NCBI GenBank assembly: GCA_910574635.1
Contig: CAJTCG010000001.1
Location: 248,001-312,000 of the forward strand
Length of the DNA: 64,000 bases
DNA from: Oscillospiraceae bacterium
GTDB taxonomy: Bacteria; Bacillota; Clostridia; Oscillospirales; Oscillospiraceae
Direction of reading: 5' to 3'
Position numbers and translations under genes: made by a program
Notes under the pieces: model-generated
The model's input: only the letters and a program-made list of their open reading frames with translations
Told to the model about the DNA's origin: nothing
The model's database searches: none
Shown: positions 33,647 to 41,866 of the stretch, piece by piece
Layout: each line of letters begins with the position of its first letter
Numbering within the stretch: position 1 is the first letter of the stretch

Positions 33647-34522
33647 CTATTCCTCTTCCCCGGTCTCCGCCGGGGCGGCGGGGTCCGCTTTTTCCTCCCC
33701 CTCCGCCTTCCGCTCCGGGTCCTCTTTCGGGGCTTCCCCGTCTTCCGGCGCTTCGCCGCCATCCGGGTCCCCGCCTTCTTCGGGGGAACCCTCCCCCGCT
33801 TCCCCGGCAAGCGCCTCTCCATCCTCGCCGAACGCCTCGCCCGCTTCTCCAGGTGTCTCCTCCTCCGGCTCCGGCGGGTCCAGAAGGAACTCCACCAGGC
33901 CGGGATTCTCCCCGGCGGGATAGTAATTCACCACCCAGGGGACGGTTTCCGTCAGCTCCCGCTCCTCCCGGAGCTGCGCCATGGCCTCCTCCACCCGGAC
34001 GCCGCCGTTTTCCCCCCAGTAGCCCATGCGGACCGCCAGCTCCGTCTTTCCCTCGTCCAGGGCCGCCGCCAGCAGGCTGTACAGCGCCTCCGGGCTGGTG
34101 GCGTTCACCACCGCCTGGAGCTGCTCCAGGGTCCGGCGGTAGCCAATGCGCACCGCCACCTCGTAATAGCCCCGCTGGGCGTGGCTGGAGGTGGTGATAA
34201 ACTCCACCGCATAGGCCCCCATGGGGGTCTCCTGCTGGACCTCCGCCGCGGCCTCCTCCAGGGTGTCCGCCACGGCCAGGTCGCTTTTGAAATCATACAG
34301 GCGCAGGGTCGCCGTCTCCTGGTGCCGCCCCACCAGCAGCAGCAGGTCGTTTACCACGTCCTGGTGGTTCTCCGCCCGGAGGGTCCCGGCGGCCTCGCTC
34401 TCCCAGAACTTGCTGCTGTGGGGCTCCGCGGTGGAATAGGTCCGCTCCAGCAGGGCCGAGCACCCCGTCAGCAGGCACAGCGCCAGCGTCAGCACGGCCA
34501 GTCCGCTTAATTTCCGGCTCAT
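33647..34522 (-). CDS. Lipoprotein with acidic low-complexity tail
   Basis: 291 aa. The signal peptide ends in the lipobox LTGC (Cys21), so the protein is anchored to the outer face of the membrane. The mature domain (about 25-215) has no family I recognise. The last ~75 residues are Glu/Pro/Gly/Ala-rich (PEPEEETPGEAGE, GEAPEDGEAPKED) and probably disordered. ATG 34522 follows GGAGG. Downstream of the LUD gene on the same strand. Confidence 0.75.
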   Translation of the reverse strand: MSRKLSGLAVLTLALCLLTGCSALLERTYSTAEPHSSKFWESEAAGTLRAENHQDVVNDLLLLVGRHQETATLRLYDFKSDLAVADTLEEAAAEVQQETPMGAYAVEFITTSSHAQRGYYEVAVRIGYRRTLEQLQAVVNATSPEALYSLLAAALDEGKTELAVRMGYWGENGGVRVEEAMAQLREERELTETVPWVVNYYPAGENPGLVEFLLDPPEPEEETPGEAGEAFGEDGEALAGEAGEGSPEEGGDPDGGEAPEDGEAPKEDPERKAEGEEKADPAAPAETGEEE

Positions 34523-34561
34523 GGCGGGCCTCCTCCCCTTACTTCTCCTCCGGCTTATAGC

Positions 34562-35161
34562 TTATAATCCCAGGTCTTCCTCTACCAGCAGGACCTCGGC
34601 CTCCATGCCCATCATGGGGCCCCAGAGGGTCACAAGCCCGCGGCAGATGCGCTCCGGGCTTTTGCAGTCATAGCAGCGGTCGCACTTTACGGCGCAGGGG
34701 GTCTTTTTGCCCAGCTGCCGGGCCCTTTGCGGGGCGGCGACGTTCCGGGCCCGCCAGACGGCCCCGTCGTAAGCCGGCGCCAGCTTGTTTTGGCCGATGA
34801 CGAAATACACCTTCTCATGGCCGAACAGCGTGGCCGCCGCCCGGTTTCCCGCGCCGTCGATGTTCACAAGCTCCCCCGTCTCCGCCAGGCCGTTGACAGA
34901 GGTGAGGTACACATCGGACACCATGGCCTCCCGGCGGGCGGCGTCCTTGTCCTCCCATTTCCAGTGCCAGATTGTCCGGTTGTGGCTCCCCAGCCGCTCA
35001 TAGAGCCCCAGGGCGTCCAGGGTGGCGGAGCCGCCGAAGCCCACGGACTTTCCGTCTATGGCGGCGTCCAGGTAGTCCGCCGCCTCCTTCCCGGTGGCGA
35101 AGACCCGGACGGCGTAGCCCCGGGCCTCCAGATTCTTTTTGACCGTTTCAAAATCCGCCAT
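34562..35161 (-). CDS. LUD-domain (LutC/YkgG-like) protein
   Basis: 199 aa. Motifs VGFGGSATLDALGL and TGELVNIDGAGNRAAA are diagnostic of the LUD domain found in lactate utilisation proteins LutB and LutC. Here it is a single domain with three CxxC-like cysteines (CAVKCDRCYDCKS), which may bind a metal or cluster. No lutA or lutB gene is adjacent, so a lactate role is not assured. It follows parC by three bases in the same transcript. Confidence 0.85.
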   Translation of the reverse strand: MADFETVKKNLEARGYAVRVFATGKEAADYLDAAIDGKSVGFGGSATLDALGLYERLGSHNRTIWHWKWEDKDAARREAMVSDVYLTSVNGLAETGELVNIDGAGNRAAATLFGHEKVYFVIGQNKLAPAYDGAVWRARNVAAPQRARQLGKKTPCAVKCDRCYDCKSPERICRGLVTLWGPMMGMEAEVLLVEEDLGL

Positions 35162-35164
35162 GTC

Positions 35165-37408
35165 TCATTCCTCCAATGTCAGCTGGGTTTCTCCCGTGTC
35201 CTCCTGGCGCAGCAGGGCCCCCGCCGCCGGCACCGCCCGGACCCGGTAGCGGCTCTTATTGGCAATGGCCGTCTCCTCCAGGGGGCGGACGGACTCCAAC
35301 TGGTACTTGGGCTTCAGGGTCATCACCGCCACGCCCTGGGTGGAGCGGGTGGTCTTGGGGGCCAGCAGGGCGGTGTGGAAAATCAGGCACCGGGGCTCCG
35401 TGGAATAGGCCGCCAGCTCCAGGTCCCCGTCCACCCGGAGAATCGCCTTCAGGGGGGACTTGTCGGAATAGGCCCCGGTGAGCTTGCGGCGGTTGGAGGA
35501 GGTCTGATAGGCCTTGATCTCCACCCGCGCCGCCTTGCCGTTTTCAAAGAAGAAGAGGAGGCCCCCGGAGTAGTCCCCGGGGAGGACCATGAACACCACG
35601 CTCTCCCCGGCGTCCATGCCCAGCTTCGCCGGGAGGTAGTCCCCCAGGACGCTGGCCTTGGAATCCTCGAACTCGCTGAGGCGGGTCTTGTAGACCTGGC
35701 ACTTGTCGGTGAAGAACATGACCTCCGCCCGGCTGGTGGTCTCGAAGCTCTGCCGGAGGCCGTCCCCCTCCTTGTACTTCTGGGTATTGCTCATGCGGAG
35801 GCTCTGGGGGGTGATTTTCTTGAAGTACCCCTCCTTGGAGAGGAACACATGGACCGCCGTCTCCTCCGGCCCCTCGTCCTCCCCGGGGTCCGGGAGCTCG
35901 TGGGCGTAAATAATGGCGGTGCGGCGGGGCTCGCCGTACTTCTTCGCCGCGTCCCGCAGCTCCTCCAGGATGATTTTCTTCACCCGCCGGGGGTCCTGGA
36001 GGATGTCCTCCAGGTCGTCAATTTCATCCTGGAGGGCCTCGGTCTCCTTCACCCGCTTCAGGATGTACTCTTTATTGATGTTGCGGAGCTTGATTTCCGC
36101 CACGTACTCCGCCTGCACCTGGTCGATGCCAAAGCCAATCATCAGGTTGGGGATGACCTCGGACTCCTCCTCCGTCTCCCGGATGATGCGGATGGCCTTG
36201 TCAATGTCCAGCAGGATGCGCTTGAGGCCCTTGAGGAGGTGGAGCTTTTCCCTCCGCTTCCCCAGGACGAAGAACACCCGCCGCCGCACGGACTCCGTGC
36301 GCCAGGCGGTCCACTCCTCCAGAATCCGCCGGACCCCCAGCACCTGGGGCATCCCGCCGATGAGGACGTTGAAGTTACAGGAAAAGGCGTCCTCCAGGGG
36401 GGTCTGCTTGAAGAGGCGGGCCATGAGCTTGTCCGGGTCCGCCCCCCGCTTGAGGTCAATGGTGAGCTTGAGGCCGGAGAGGTCCGTCTCGTCCCGCATG
36501 TCGGCGATTTCCTTGGCCTTGCCCGCCTTGATGAGCTCCGCCACCTTGTCCAAAATCGCCTCGGTGGAGGTGGAATAGGGTATCTCCGTAATCTCAATGA
36601 GGTTTTCTTCCTTGACGTAGCGCCACTTGGCCCGGACCTTCACGCCGCCCCGTCCCGTGGCGTAGATGTCCCGGAGGGCGTCCCGGTCGCAGATCAGTTC
36701 CCCGCCGGTGGGAAAGTCCGGGGCGGGCAGAGTCTCCAGCAGATCGCAGTCCGGGTTTTTGAGGTAGGCCGCCGCCGTGTCGCAGACCTCTTTTAGATTG
36801 AAGCCGCAGAACTGGGAGGCCATGCCCACGGCGATGCCCATGTTGGCGGACACCAGGATGTTGGGGAAGGTGGTGGGCAGGAGGGCGGGCTCCTTCATGG
36901 TGTTGTCGTAGTTATCCACGAAGTCCACGGTGTCGCTGTCGATGTCCCGGAAAAGCTCCTGGCAGATGGGGGTGAGCTTGGCCTCGGTGTACCGGGGAGC
37001 GGCGCAGGACATGTCCCGGGAGTAGTGCTTGCCGAAGTTGCCCTTGGAGTCCACGAAGGGGGTCAGCAGCGCCCCGTAGCCCCGGGAGAGGCGGACCATG
37101 GTGTCGTAGATGGCGGCGTCTCCGTGGGGGTTTAAGCGCATGGTCTGGCCCACGATGTTGGCGGACTTGGTCCGCGCCCCGGTGAGGAGGCCCATTTTAT
37201 ACATGGTGTAGAGGAGCTTGCGGTGGGAGGGCTTGAAGCCGTCAATCTCCGGGATGGCCCGGGAGACAATGACGCTCATGGCATAAGGCATGTAGTTGGT
37301 TTCCAGGGTGTCGGTGATGGGCTGCTCCACCACCGCCGCGTGGAGCCCTAAGACGTTGGGGTTGCCGGACTTGGGCTTTCCGGTTTCGGGTGTTTTCTTC
37401 TTTGGCAT
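35165..37408 (-). CDS. parC: DNA topoisomerase IV subunit A
   Basis: 747 aa. The catalytic tyrosine is Tyr140 in the APRYTEAK motif, with SHRKLLYTMYKMGL and NPHGDAAIYDTMV upstream. The C-terminal region lacks the GyrA box, and the partner-like parE gene is next on the same strand, so ParC is a better call than GyrA. With ParE it decatenates sister chromosomes. Spacing to parE (2.5 kb stop to start) is interrupted by two small genes, an unusual insertion in the usual parE-parC pair. Confidence 0.9.
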   Translation of the reverse strand: MPKKKTPETGKPKSGNPNVLGLHAAVVEQPITDTLETNYMPYAMSVIVSRAIPEIDGFKPSHRKLLYTMYKMGLLTGARTKSANIVGQTMRLNPHGDAAIYDTMVRLSRGYGALLTPFVDSKGNFGKHYSRDMSCAAPRYTEAKLTPICQELFRDIDSDTVDFVDNYDNTMKEPALLPTTFPNILVSANMGIAVGMASQFCGFNLKEVCDTAAAYLKNPDCDLLETLPAPDFPTGGELICDRDALRDIYATGRGGVKVRAKWRYVKEENLIEITEIPYSTSTEAILDKVAELIKAGKAKEIADMRDETDLSGLKLTIDLKRGADPDKLMARLFKQTPLEDAFSCNFNVLIGGMPQVLGVRRILEEWTAWRTESVRRRVFFVLGKRREKLHLLKGLKRILLDIDKAIRIIRETEEESEVIPNLMIGFGIDQVQAEYVAEIKLRNINKEYILKRVKETEALQDEIDDLEDILQDPRRVKKIILEELRDAAKKYGEPRRTAIIYAHELPDPGEDEGPEETAVHVFLSKEGYFKKITPQSLRMSNTQKYKEGDGLRQSFETTSRAEVMFFTDKCQVYKTRLSEFEDSKASVLGDYLPAKLGMDAGESVVFMVLPGDYSGGLLFFFENGKAARVEIKAYQTSSNRRKLTGAYSDKSPLKAILRVDGDLELAAYSTEPRCLIFHTALLAPKTTRSTQGVAVMTLKPKYQLESVRPLEETAIANKSRYRVRAVPAAGALLRQEDTGETQLTLEE

Positions 37409-37424
37409 GATTCTGCCCTTTCCA

Positions 37425-37646
37425 CTATTTATTCAGGTTGGGGTTCTCGGTCCGGCCAAGGAGGTAATCGACCGAGCAGTCCAGATAGTCGGCGATTGCG
37501 ACCAGAATTTCGGAGGATACTTTTGATGAGGGCTTTTCCTTCCATTTGCTGGGCAAGCTGAGCGAAATGCCGGTTTCTTTTGACAGCCTATAAGCGGTAA
37601 TGTTTCTTTCTTCCAAAATCTTCAAGATTCTTTCGGTATGTTCCAC
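37425..37646 (-). CDS. Small XRE-family regulator between parE and parC
   Basis: 73 aa, GTG at 37646 with GGGGG six bases upstream (a TTG at 37664 is a poorer option). HTH core ITAYRLSKETGISLSLPSKW, then ILVAIADYLDCSVDYLLGRT. Divergent from the small gene at 37780, with which it shares a 133-base gap. The pair looks inserted between the topoisomerase IV genes. Confidence 0.82.
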   Translation of the reverse strand: MEHTERILKILEERNITAYRLSKETGISLSLPSKWKEKPSSKVSSEILVAIADYLDCSVDYLLGRTENPNLNK

Positions 37647-37705
37647 AAGAATCCCCCATCTCAATTGTTATAATAGCACATTATCTGAAAAGATTCAAAT
37701 ATCCC

Positions 37706-37734
37706 TTGACTGTAAGAATCTATTCACATATACT
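37706..37734 (+). promoter_or_regulatory. Promoter of the small gene at 37780
   Basis: TTGACT (37706-37711) and TATACT (37729-37734) with 17-base spacing, about 45 bases before the start codon. Confidence 0.65.
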
Positions 37735-37779
37735 AAAAGCATCACAAAACTACGTTCACAGTAGGGAGTGCTGCATCGT

Positions 37780-37950
37780 ATGGCCAAAAGTAAACATATC
37801 AGCAAACGCATTTGCGTAACCATGACCGAGCAGGATCATGAGCATTTGACCCGGTTGGCATATGAAACCCTGCGCACCCGGTCCGGTTACATGCGGTGGC
37901 TGTTGCACCAGGATTTCATGGAAAGAGGGATTTATCAAAAAAATAAATGA
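37780..37950 (+). CDS. Small basic protein, RHH/MobC-like
   Basis: 56 aa. It is likely to start at ATG 37780 (MAKSKHISKRICVTM); a GTG at 37768 would add four residues. The sequence KRICVTMTEQDHEHLTRLAYETL and RSGYMRWLL looks like a ribbon-helix-helix DNA-binding fold, as in plasmid MobC or CopG proteins. Divergent from the XRE gene at 37425. Could be a regulator remnant of a small element. Confidence 0.6.
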   Translation: MAKSKHISKRICVTMTEQDHEHLTRLAYETLRTRSGYMRWLLHQDFMERGIYQKNK

Positions 37951-37958
37951 GAAGGGGT

Positions 37959-38011
37959 CCAGGGGAAACTGGTTTCCCCTGGCCGGAGTCCAGAGGGCGG
38001 GCGCCCTCTGG
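37959..38011. repeat. Dispersed hairpin repeat downstream of 37780
   Basis: Two adjacent GC-rich palindromes: CCAGGGGAAA/TTTCCCCTGG (37959-37968, 37973-37982) and CCAGAGGGCG/CGCCCTCTGG (37990-37999, 38002-38011). The pattern 'CCAGGGG... CCAGAGGGCG' is a frequent intergenic motif in this group of bacteria; I believe it is a chromosomal repeat, not a simple terminator. Confidence 0.65.
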
Positions 38012-38027
38012 CGGGTCTGGGCCGCCC

Positions 38028-40019
38028 CTAGGAAATATCCGCCATCTCTAAATATTTATACCCATTCTCGGCGATATGGTCCTTCCGCCCCTGGAGGTTG
38101 TCCCCCAGCAGGAGGTCAAAGACCTGGGCCGTCCGCTCCACGTCCTCCGGCATCACCCGGATGAGCCGCCGGGTTTCCGGGTTCATCGTCGTCAGCCACA
38201 TCATGTCCGGGTCGTTCTCGCCCAGACCCTTGGAGCGGTCAATCTTGTATTTCTTCCCCTCCAGGTCCTTGACAATGTCGTTTTTCTCCTTGTCGGAGTA
38301 AGCAAACCAGGTCTTCTCCCCGCAGTTGATTTCAAAAAGAGGGGTCTCCGCGATATACACATACCCCTCCCGAATCAGCGTCGGGGTCAGGCGGTAGAGC
38401 ATGGTCAGCACCAGGGTGCGGATCTGGAAGCCGTCCACGTCGCCGTCGGTGCAGATGACCACCTTGCTCCAGCGGAGGTTTCCCAAATCAAAGGAGGACA
38501 CGTCCTTGGCGTGCTTGCTGCTCACCTCCACGCCGCAGCCCAGGACCTTGATGAGGTCCGTGATGATCTCGCTTTTGAAAATCCGGGCGTAGTCCGCCTT
38601 CAGGCAGTTGAGAATCTTCCCCCGGATGGGCATGATGCCCTGGTACTCCGAATCCCGGGCCAGCTTCACGCTGCCAAGGGCGCTGTCGCCCTCCACAATG
38701 TAGATTTCCCGCCTGGCGGCGTCCTTCGTCCGGCAGTCCACAAACTTCTGCACCCGGTTGGCGATGTCCACGCTGCCGGAGAGCTTTTTCTTGATGCTCA
38801 GCCGGGCCTCCTCCGCCTTCTCCCGGCTGCGCTTGTTCAAAAGCACCTGCCCGGCGATTTTCTCCGCGTCGAAGTGGTTTTCAATAAAATAAATCTCCAG
38901 GTTGGACCGGAGGAATTCCGTCATGGCCTCCTGGACAAACTTATTGGTAATGGCCTTTTTCGTCTGGTTTTCATAGCTGGTCTGGGTGGAGAAGTTGCTG
39001 GTGACCAAAATCAGGCAGTCCTCCACGTCCGCCCAGGTGACCTTGCTCTCGTTCTTCTGGTACTTCCCCTGCTCCCGGAGGTACTTGTCCACGGCGGAGA
39101 CAAAGGCGGAGCGGCTGGCCTTCTCCGGGCTTCCCCCGTGCTCCAGGAAGCTTGAGTTATGGTAGTGCTCCACCACGTTCACGCGATTGGAAAAGCAGAA
39201 GGCCGCCGACAGCTTCACCTTATATTCCGGCTTGTCCTCCCGGTCCCGGCCCTTCTTCTCCGCCTGCCAGAAGGCCGGGGAGGTCAGGCTGTTCTCCCCC
39301 GCCAGCTCGGCGACATAATCGGCGATGCCGTTTTCATAGACGAACTCCGTTTCCTCAAAGATCCCCGGCTCCGTCTCGTTGCGGAAATGGAAGGTAATCC
39401 CGGCGTTCACCACCGCCTGGCGCTTCATCACGCCGGAGAAGTACTCTGCCGGGATGTTGATGTCCGTGAATACCTCCAGGTCCGGAAGCCACCGGGTCCG
39501 GGTGCCGGTCTTTTTCGCCTGGGACTTAGGCAGGGGTGTTTTCTGGAGCTCCCCCGCGATCTCCCCCCGCTCGAAGCGGAGGCGGTACTCAAAGCCGTCC
39601 CGCCAGACGGTGACGTCCATGTACCGGGAGGCGTACTGGGTGGCGCAGGAGCCCAGGCCGTTGAGGCCCAGGGAGAACTCGTAGTTGTCCCCGGACACGT
39701 TATCATATTTGCCCCCGGCGTACAGCTCGCAGAAGACCAGCTCCCAGTTGAAGCGCTGCTCCTTCTCGTTCCAGTCCACCGGGCAGCCCCGGCCCGCGTC
39801 CTCCACCTCCACGCTCCGGTCCAAAAAGCGGGTGACGGTGATGGACGTTCCGTGGCCCTCCCGGGCCTCGTCGATGGAGTTGGATAAAATCTCAAAGACC
39901 GCGTGCTCGCAGCCGTCCAGGCCGTCGGAGCCGAAAATAACCCCGGGACGCTTGCGCACCCGGTCCGCGCCTTTTAAGGCGGAAATGCTGTCGTTGCCGT
40001 AATCCTGTTTCTTCGCCAT
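38028..40019 (-). CDS. parE: DNA topoisomerase IV subunit B
   Basis: 663 aa. ATG 40019 follows GGAGGA. The GHKL ATPase shows EILSNSIDEAREG, VEDAGRGCPVDW and the glycine motif GLNGLGSCATQYAS; the TOPRIM motif YIVEGDSALGS and the DGDVDGF metal site are complete. It supplies ATP-driven strand passage with ParC. Sequence rules out GyrB by partner context but not absolutely by motif. It is first of the minus-strand block reading toward parC. Confidence 0.9.
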   Translation of the reverse strand: MAKKQDYGNDSISALKGADRVRKRPGVIFGSDGLDGCEHAVFEILSNSIDEAREGHGTSITVTRFLDRSVEVEDAGRGCPVDWNEKEQRFNWELVFCELYAGGKYDNVSGDNYEFSLGLNGLGSCATQYASRYMDVTVWRDGFEYRLRFERGEIAGELQKTPLPKSQAKKTGTRTRWLPDLEVFTDINIPAEYFSGVMKRQAVVNAGITFHFRNETEPGIFEETEFVYENGIADYVAELAGENSLTSPAFWQAEKKGRDREDKPEYKVKLSAAFCFSNRVNVVEHYHNSSFLEHGGSPEKASRSAFVSAVDKYLREQGKYQKNESKVTWADVEDCLILVTSNFSTQTSYENQTKKAITNKFVQEAMTEFLRSNLEIYFIENHFDAEKIAGQVLLNKRSREKAEEARLSIKKKLSGSVDIANRVQKFVDCRTKDAARREIYIVEGDSALGSVKLARDSEYQGIMPIRGKILNCLKADYARIFKSEIITDLIKVLGCGVEVSSKHAKDVSSFDLGNLRWSKVVICTDGDVDGFQIRTLVLTMLYRLTPTLIREGYVYIAETPLFEINCGEKTWFAYSDKEKNDIVKDLEGKKYKIDRSKGLGENDPDMMWLTTMNPETRRLIRVMPEDVERTAQVFDLLLGDNLQGRKDHIAENGYKYLEMADIS

Positions 40020-40500
40020 AGTTCCTCCAAAACCGGCGGCATCCGCCGGGAACGTCTTTTTTTCGCCTCCGGGCACAGGATATAGGGGGAAAAGCCCCGG
40101 TTTTGCCCAGGATTTTGAAACGGTTCGATTATATCACAGGAAGCCCCCCGGTTCAACCCCCTCCCGCCGCCGCCTCCCCTTTCCCGCCTTTTCCCGGCCC
40201 GGGCCGCCGTTTTTTCGGAAAATGTTACTTTTGTTACCGTTTCATAACGGCCCCGTCACCCCACCGGACCCCTTCCGGGAAGGGACTTTTGCACATTATC
40301 CACAGAGTTGTCCACACTGTTATGTCAACCGTGGATTTGGGGAAAAAATTTCTCTCCCGCCCCGGCGTGTCCGGCGGGGCCTGCCGCCCCTTCCGGGGAA
40401 AAATTCCCTCCTATTTTTCTTTTTCGGTTGACAAGCGGGGCAAATTCCTGTATGATAACAGAAGACATGATATCGGAAACCATATTATGGGGTGTGTTGT
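40020..40500. other. 480-base divergent gap between parE and degV, with two DnaA-box-like sequences
   Basis: The gap contains TTATCCACA (40296-40304), a perfect DnaA-box consensus, and TTGTCCACA (40308-40316), three bases later in the same direction. Neither gene needs this sequence. The rest is GC-rich with no ORF supported. The parE promoter should lie near 40100-40130, but I see no convincing -35/-10. Confidence 0.5.
40428..40456 (+). promoter_or_regulatory. Promoter of degV-like gene
   Basis: Consensus TTGACA (40428-40433), 17-base spacer, TATGAT (40451-40456); start codon 45 bases downstream. Confidence 0.75.
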
Positions 40501-41340
40501 ATGATTTGTAAAATTGTGAGCGACAGCAGCTGCGATTTGCGCATGAGCGCCTTTGACGGCGGGGAGATCCGCTTTGAGACAGTTCCTCTGCGGCTCCAGG
40601 TGGGCGAGCGGGAGTTCATTGACAACGACGCGCTGGAGGTCCCCCAGCTCCTGGGGGCCATGGCTCATGAGAAGGCCGCCGCCTCCACCGCCTGCCCCTC
40701 CCCCGCCGCCTTCGCCAAGGCCTTTGAGGAAGCGGACCGGGTGGTGTGCTTCACCATCTCCGCCAACCTCTCCGGCACCTATAACGCCGCCGTCCTGGGC
40801 CGGGACATGGCGCTGGAGGAGCACCCGGAGAAGGAGATCTGCGTCATCGACTCCAAGGCCACGGCGGGGGCCATGATCCTCTTAATCCGCCGGGCAAAGC
40901 GGCTTTTAGAGGCCGGAGGGGACTTTGAGGACATCTGCGCCCAGCTGCGGCTGTACCAGGCGGCGCTGCGGACCTGCTTCACCCTGGAGAACTTCGACAA
41001 CCTCATTAAAAACGGACGGATGCGCCCCCTGGTTGGGACCCTGCTCCATTCCCTGGGCATCCACGTCATCGCCGACGCCACCCCCCAGGGCACCATCCAT
41101 GTGGCGGGCAAGGCCCGGGGGGAGGCCAGGACCTACCAGACCATCACGGCGCTGATGAAGGACAGCAAGGACTGCACCGGGGCGGAGGTCGTCGTCTGCC
41201 ACTGCGAGAATCTGCCGGGGGCCTTGAAACTAAAGGAGCAGATTTTAAAGGACCTGCCGGTAAGAAGCGTGGAGCTGGTCCCCTGCCGGGGCCTCACCAG
41301 CTTTTACGCCATGGAAAAGGGGCTCATCGTGGGGTATTGA
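40501..41340 (+). CDS. DegV-family fatty acid-binding protein
   Basis: 279 aa from ATG 40501. Motifs IVSDSSCDL at the start, TACPSPAAF, SANLSGTYNAA and CFTLENFDNLIKNGRM are typical of DegV/FakB proteins, which hold a fatty acid for phosphorylation by FakA. No fakA is in the window, so the exact role is open. Single gene with its own promoter and terminator. Confidence 0.88.
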   Translation: MICKIVSDSSCDLRMSAFDGGEIRFETVPLRLQVGEREFIDNDALEVPQLLGAMAHEKAAASTACPSPAAFAKAFEEADRVVCFTISANLSGTYNAAVLGRDMALEEHPEKEICVIDSKATAGAMILLIRRAKRLLEAGGDFEDICAQLRLYQAALRTCFTLENFDNLIKNGRMRPLVGTLLHSLGIHVIADATPQGTIHVAGKARGEARTYQTITALMKDSKDCTGAEVVVCHCENLPGALKLKEQILKDLPVRSVELVPCRGLTSFYAMEKGLIVGY

Positions 41341-41358
41341 GCCGCCGTCATATCTTGG

Positions 41359-41390
41359 GCACGCCGCGAAACCCGCGGCGTGCTTTTTTT
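41359..41390 (+). terminator. Terminator after degV-like gene
   Basis: A 10-bp stem GCACGCCGCG/CGCGGCGTGC (41359-41368, 41374-41383) followed by seven T. Confidence 0.85.
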
Positions 41391-41533
41391 GCCCCGGCCT
41401 CCAGGTTTGTAAATTTTTTCGATTCTTCCGAATTTCCTGTGGCGAAGCCCCGCCGGGTGTGCTATACTGTACGCTGTAAAATTACGCAGTCCGCCGGAAA
41501 GCCCGTTTTCCGGGGGCAAAGGAGGTCTCTTTT

Positions 41534-41866
41534 ATGGCAAACCGAGTCGTTGTGACCATCTGCGGAGAGGACTACACCTTTGTGGCGGAGGAGTCCCCCT
41601 CCTACATGCAGAAGGTGGGCGCGTACGTAGGCGACAAAATGGACGAAGTGCTCAACAGCACCCGGGTGGGCAAAACCGACGCCGCCGTCCTCACCGCCGC
41701 CAACATCGCCGACGAGCTCTTCAAGGCCCAGGCCGCCGCCGAGCAGCTCCGCCGCCAGATTAAGGGCTACCTGGACGAGGCCGGGAAGGCCCAGAGCCAG
41801 GTCAGCGAGCTGAAGCGGGAGGTGGTCCGCCTCCAGCAGCGCCTGGACAGCCGGGGCTCTAAGTGA
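41534..41866 (+). CDS. zapA: Cell division protein ZapA
   Basis: 110 aa. The N-terminal strand-loop VVVTICGEDYTFVAEESP and the long coiled coil to the C-terminus match ZapA, which crosslinks FtsZ filaments at the division site. ATG 41534 with AAAGGAGG upstream. Its stop overlaps the start of the U32 peptidase gene (GTGA), so the two are cotranscribed. Confidence 0.92.
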   Translation: MANRVVVTICGEDYTFVAEESPSYMQKVGAYVGDKMDEVLNSTRVGKTDAAVLTAANIADELFKAQAAAEQLRRQIKGYLDEAGKAQSQVSELKREVVRLQQRLDSRGSK

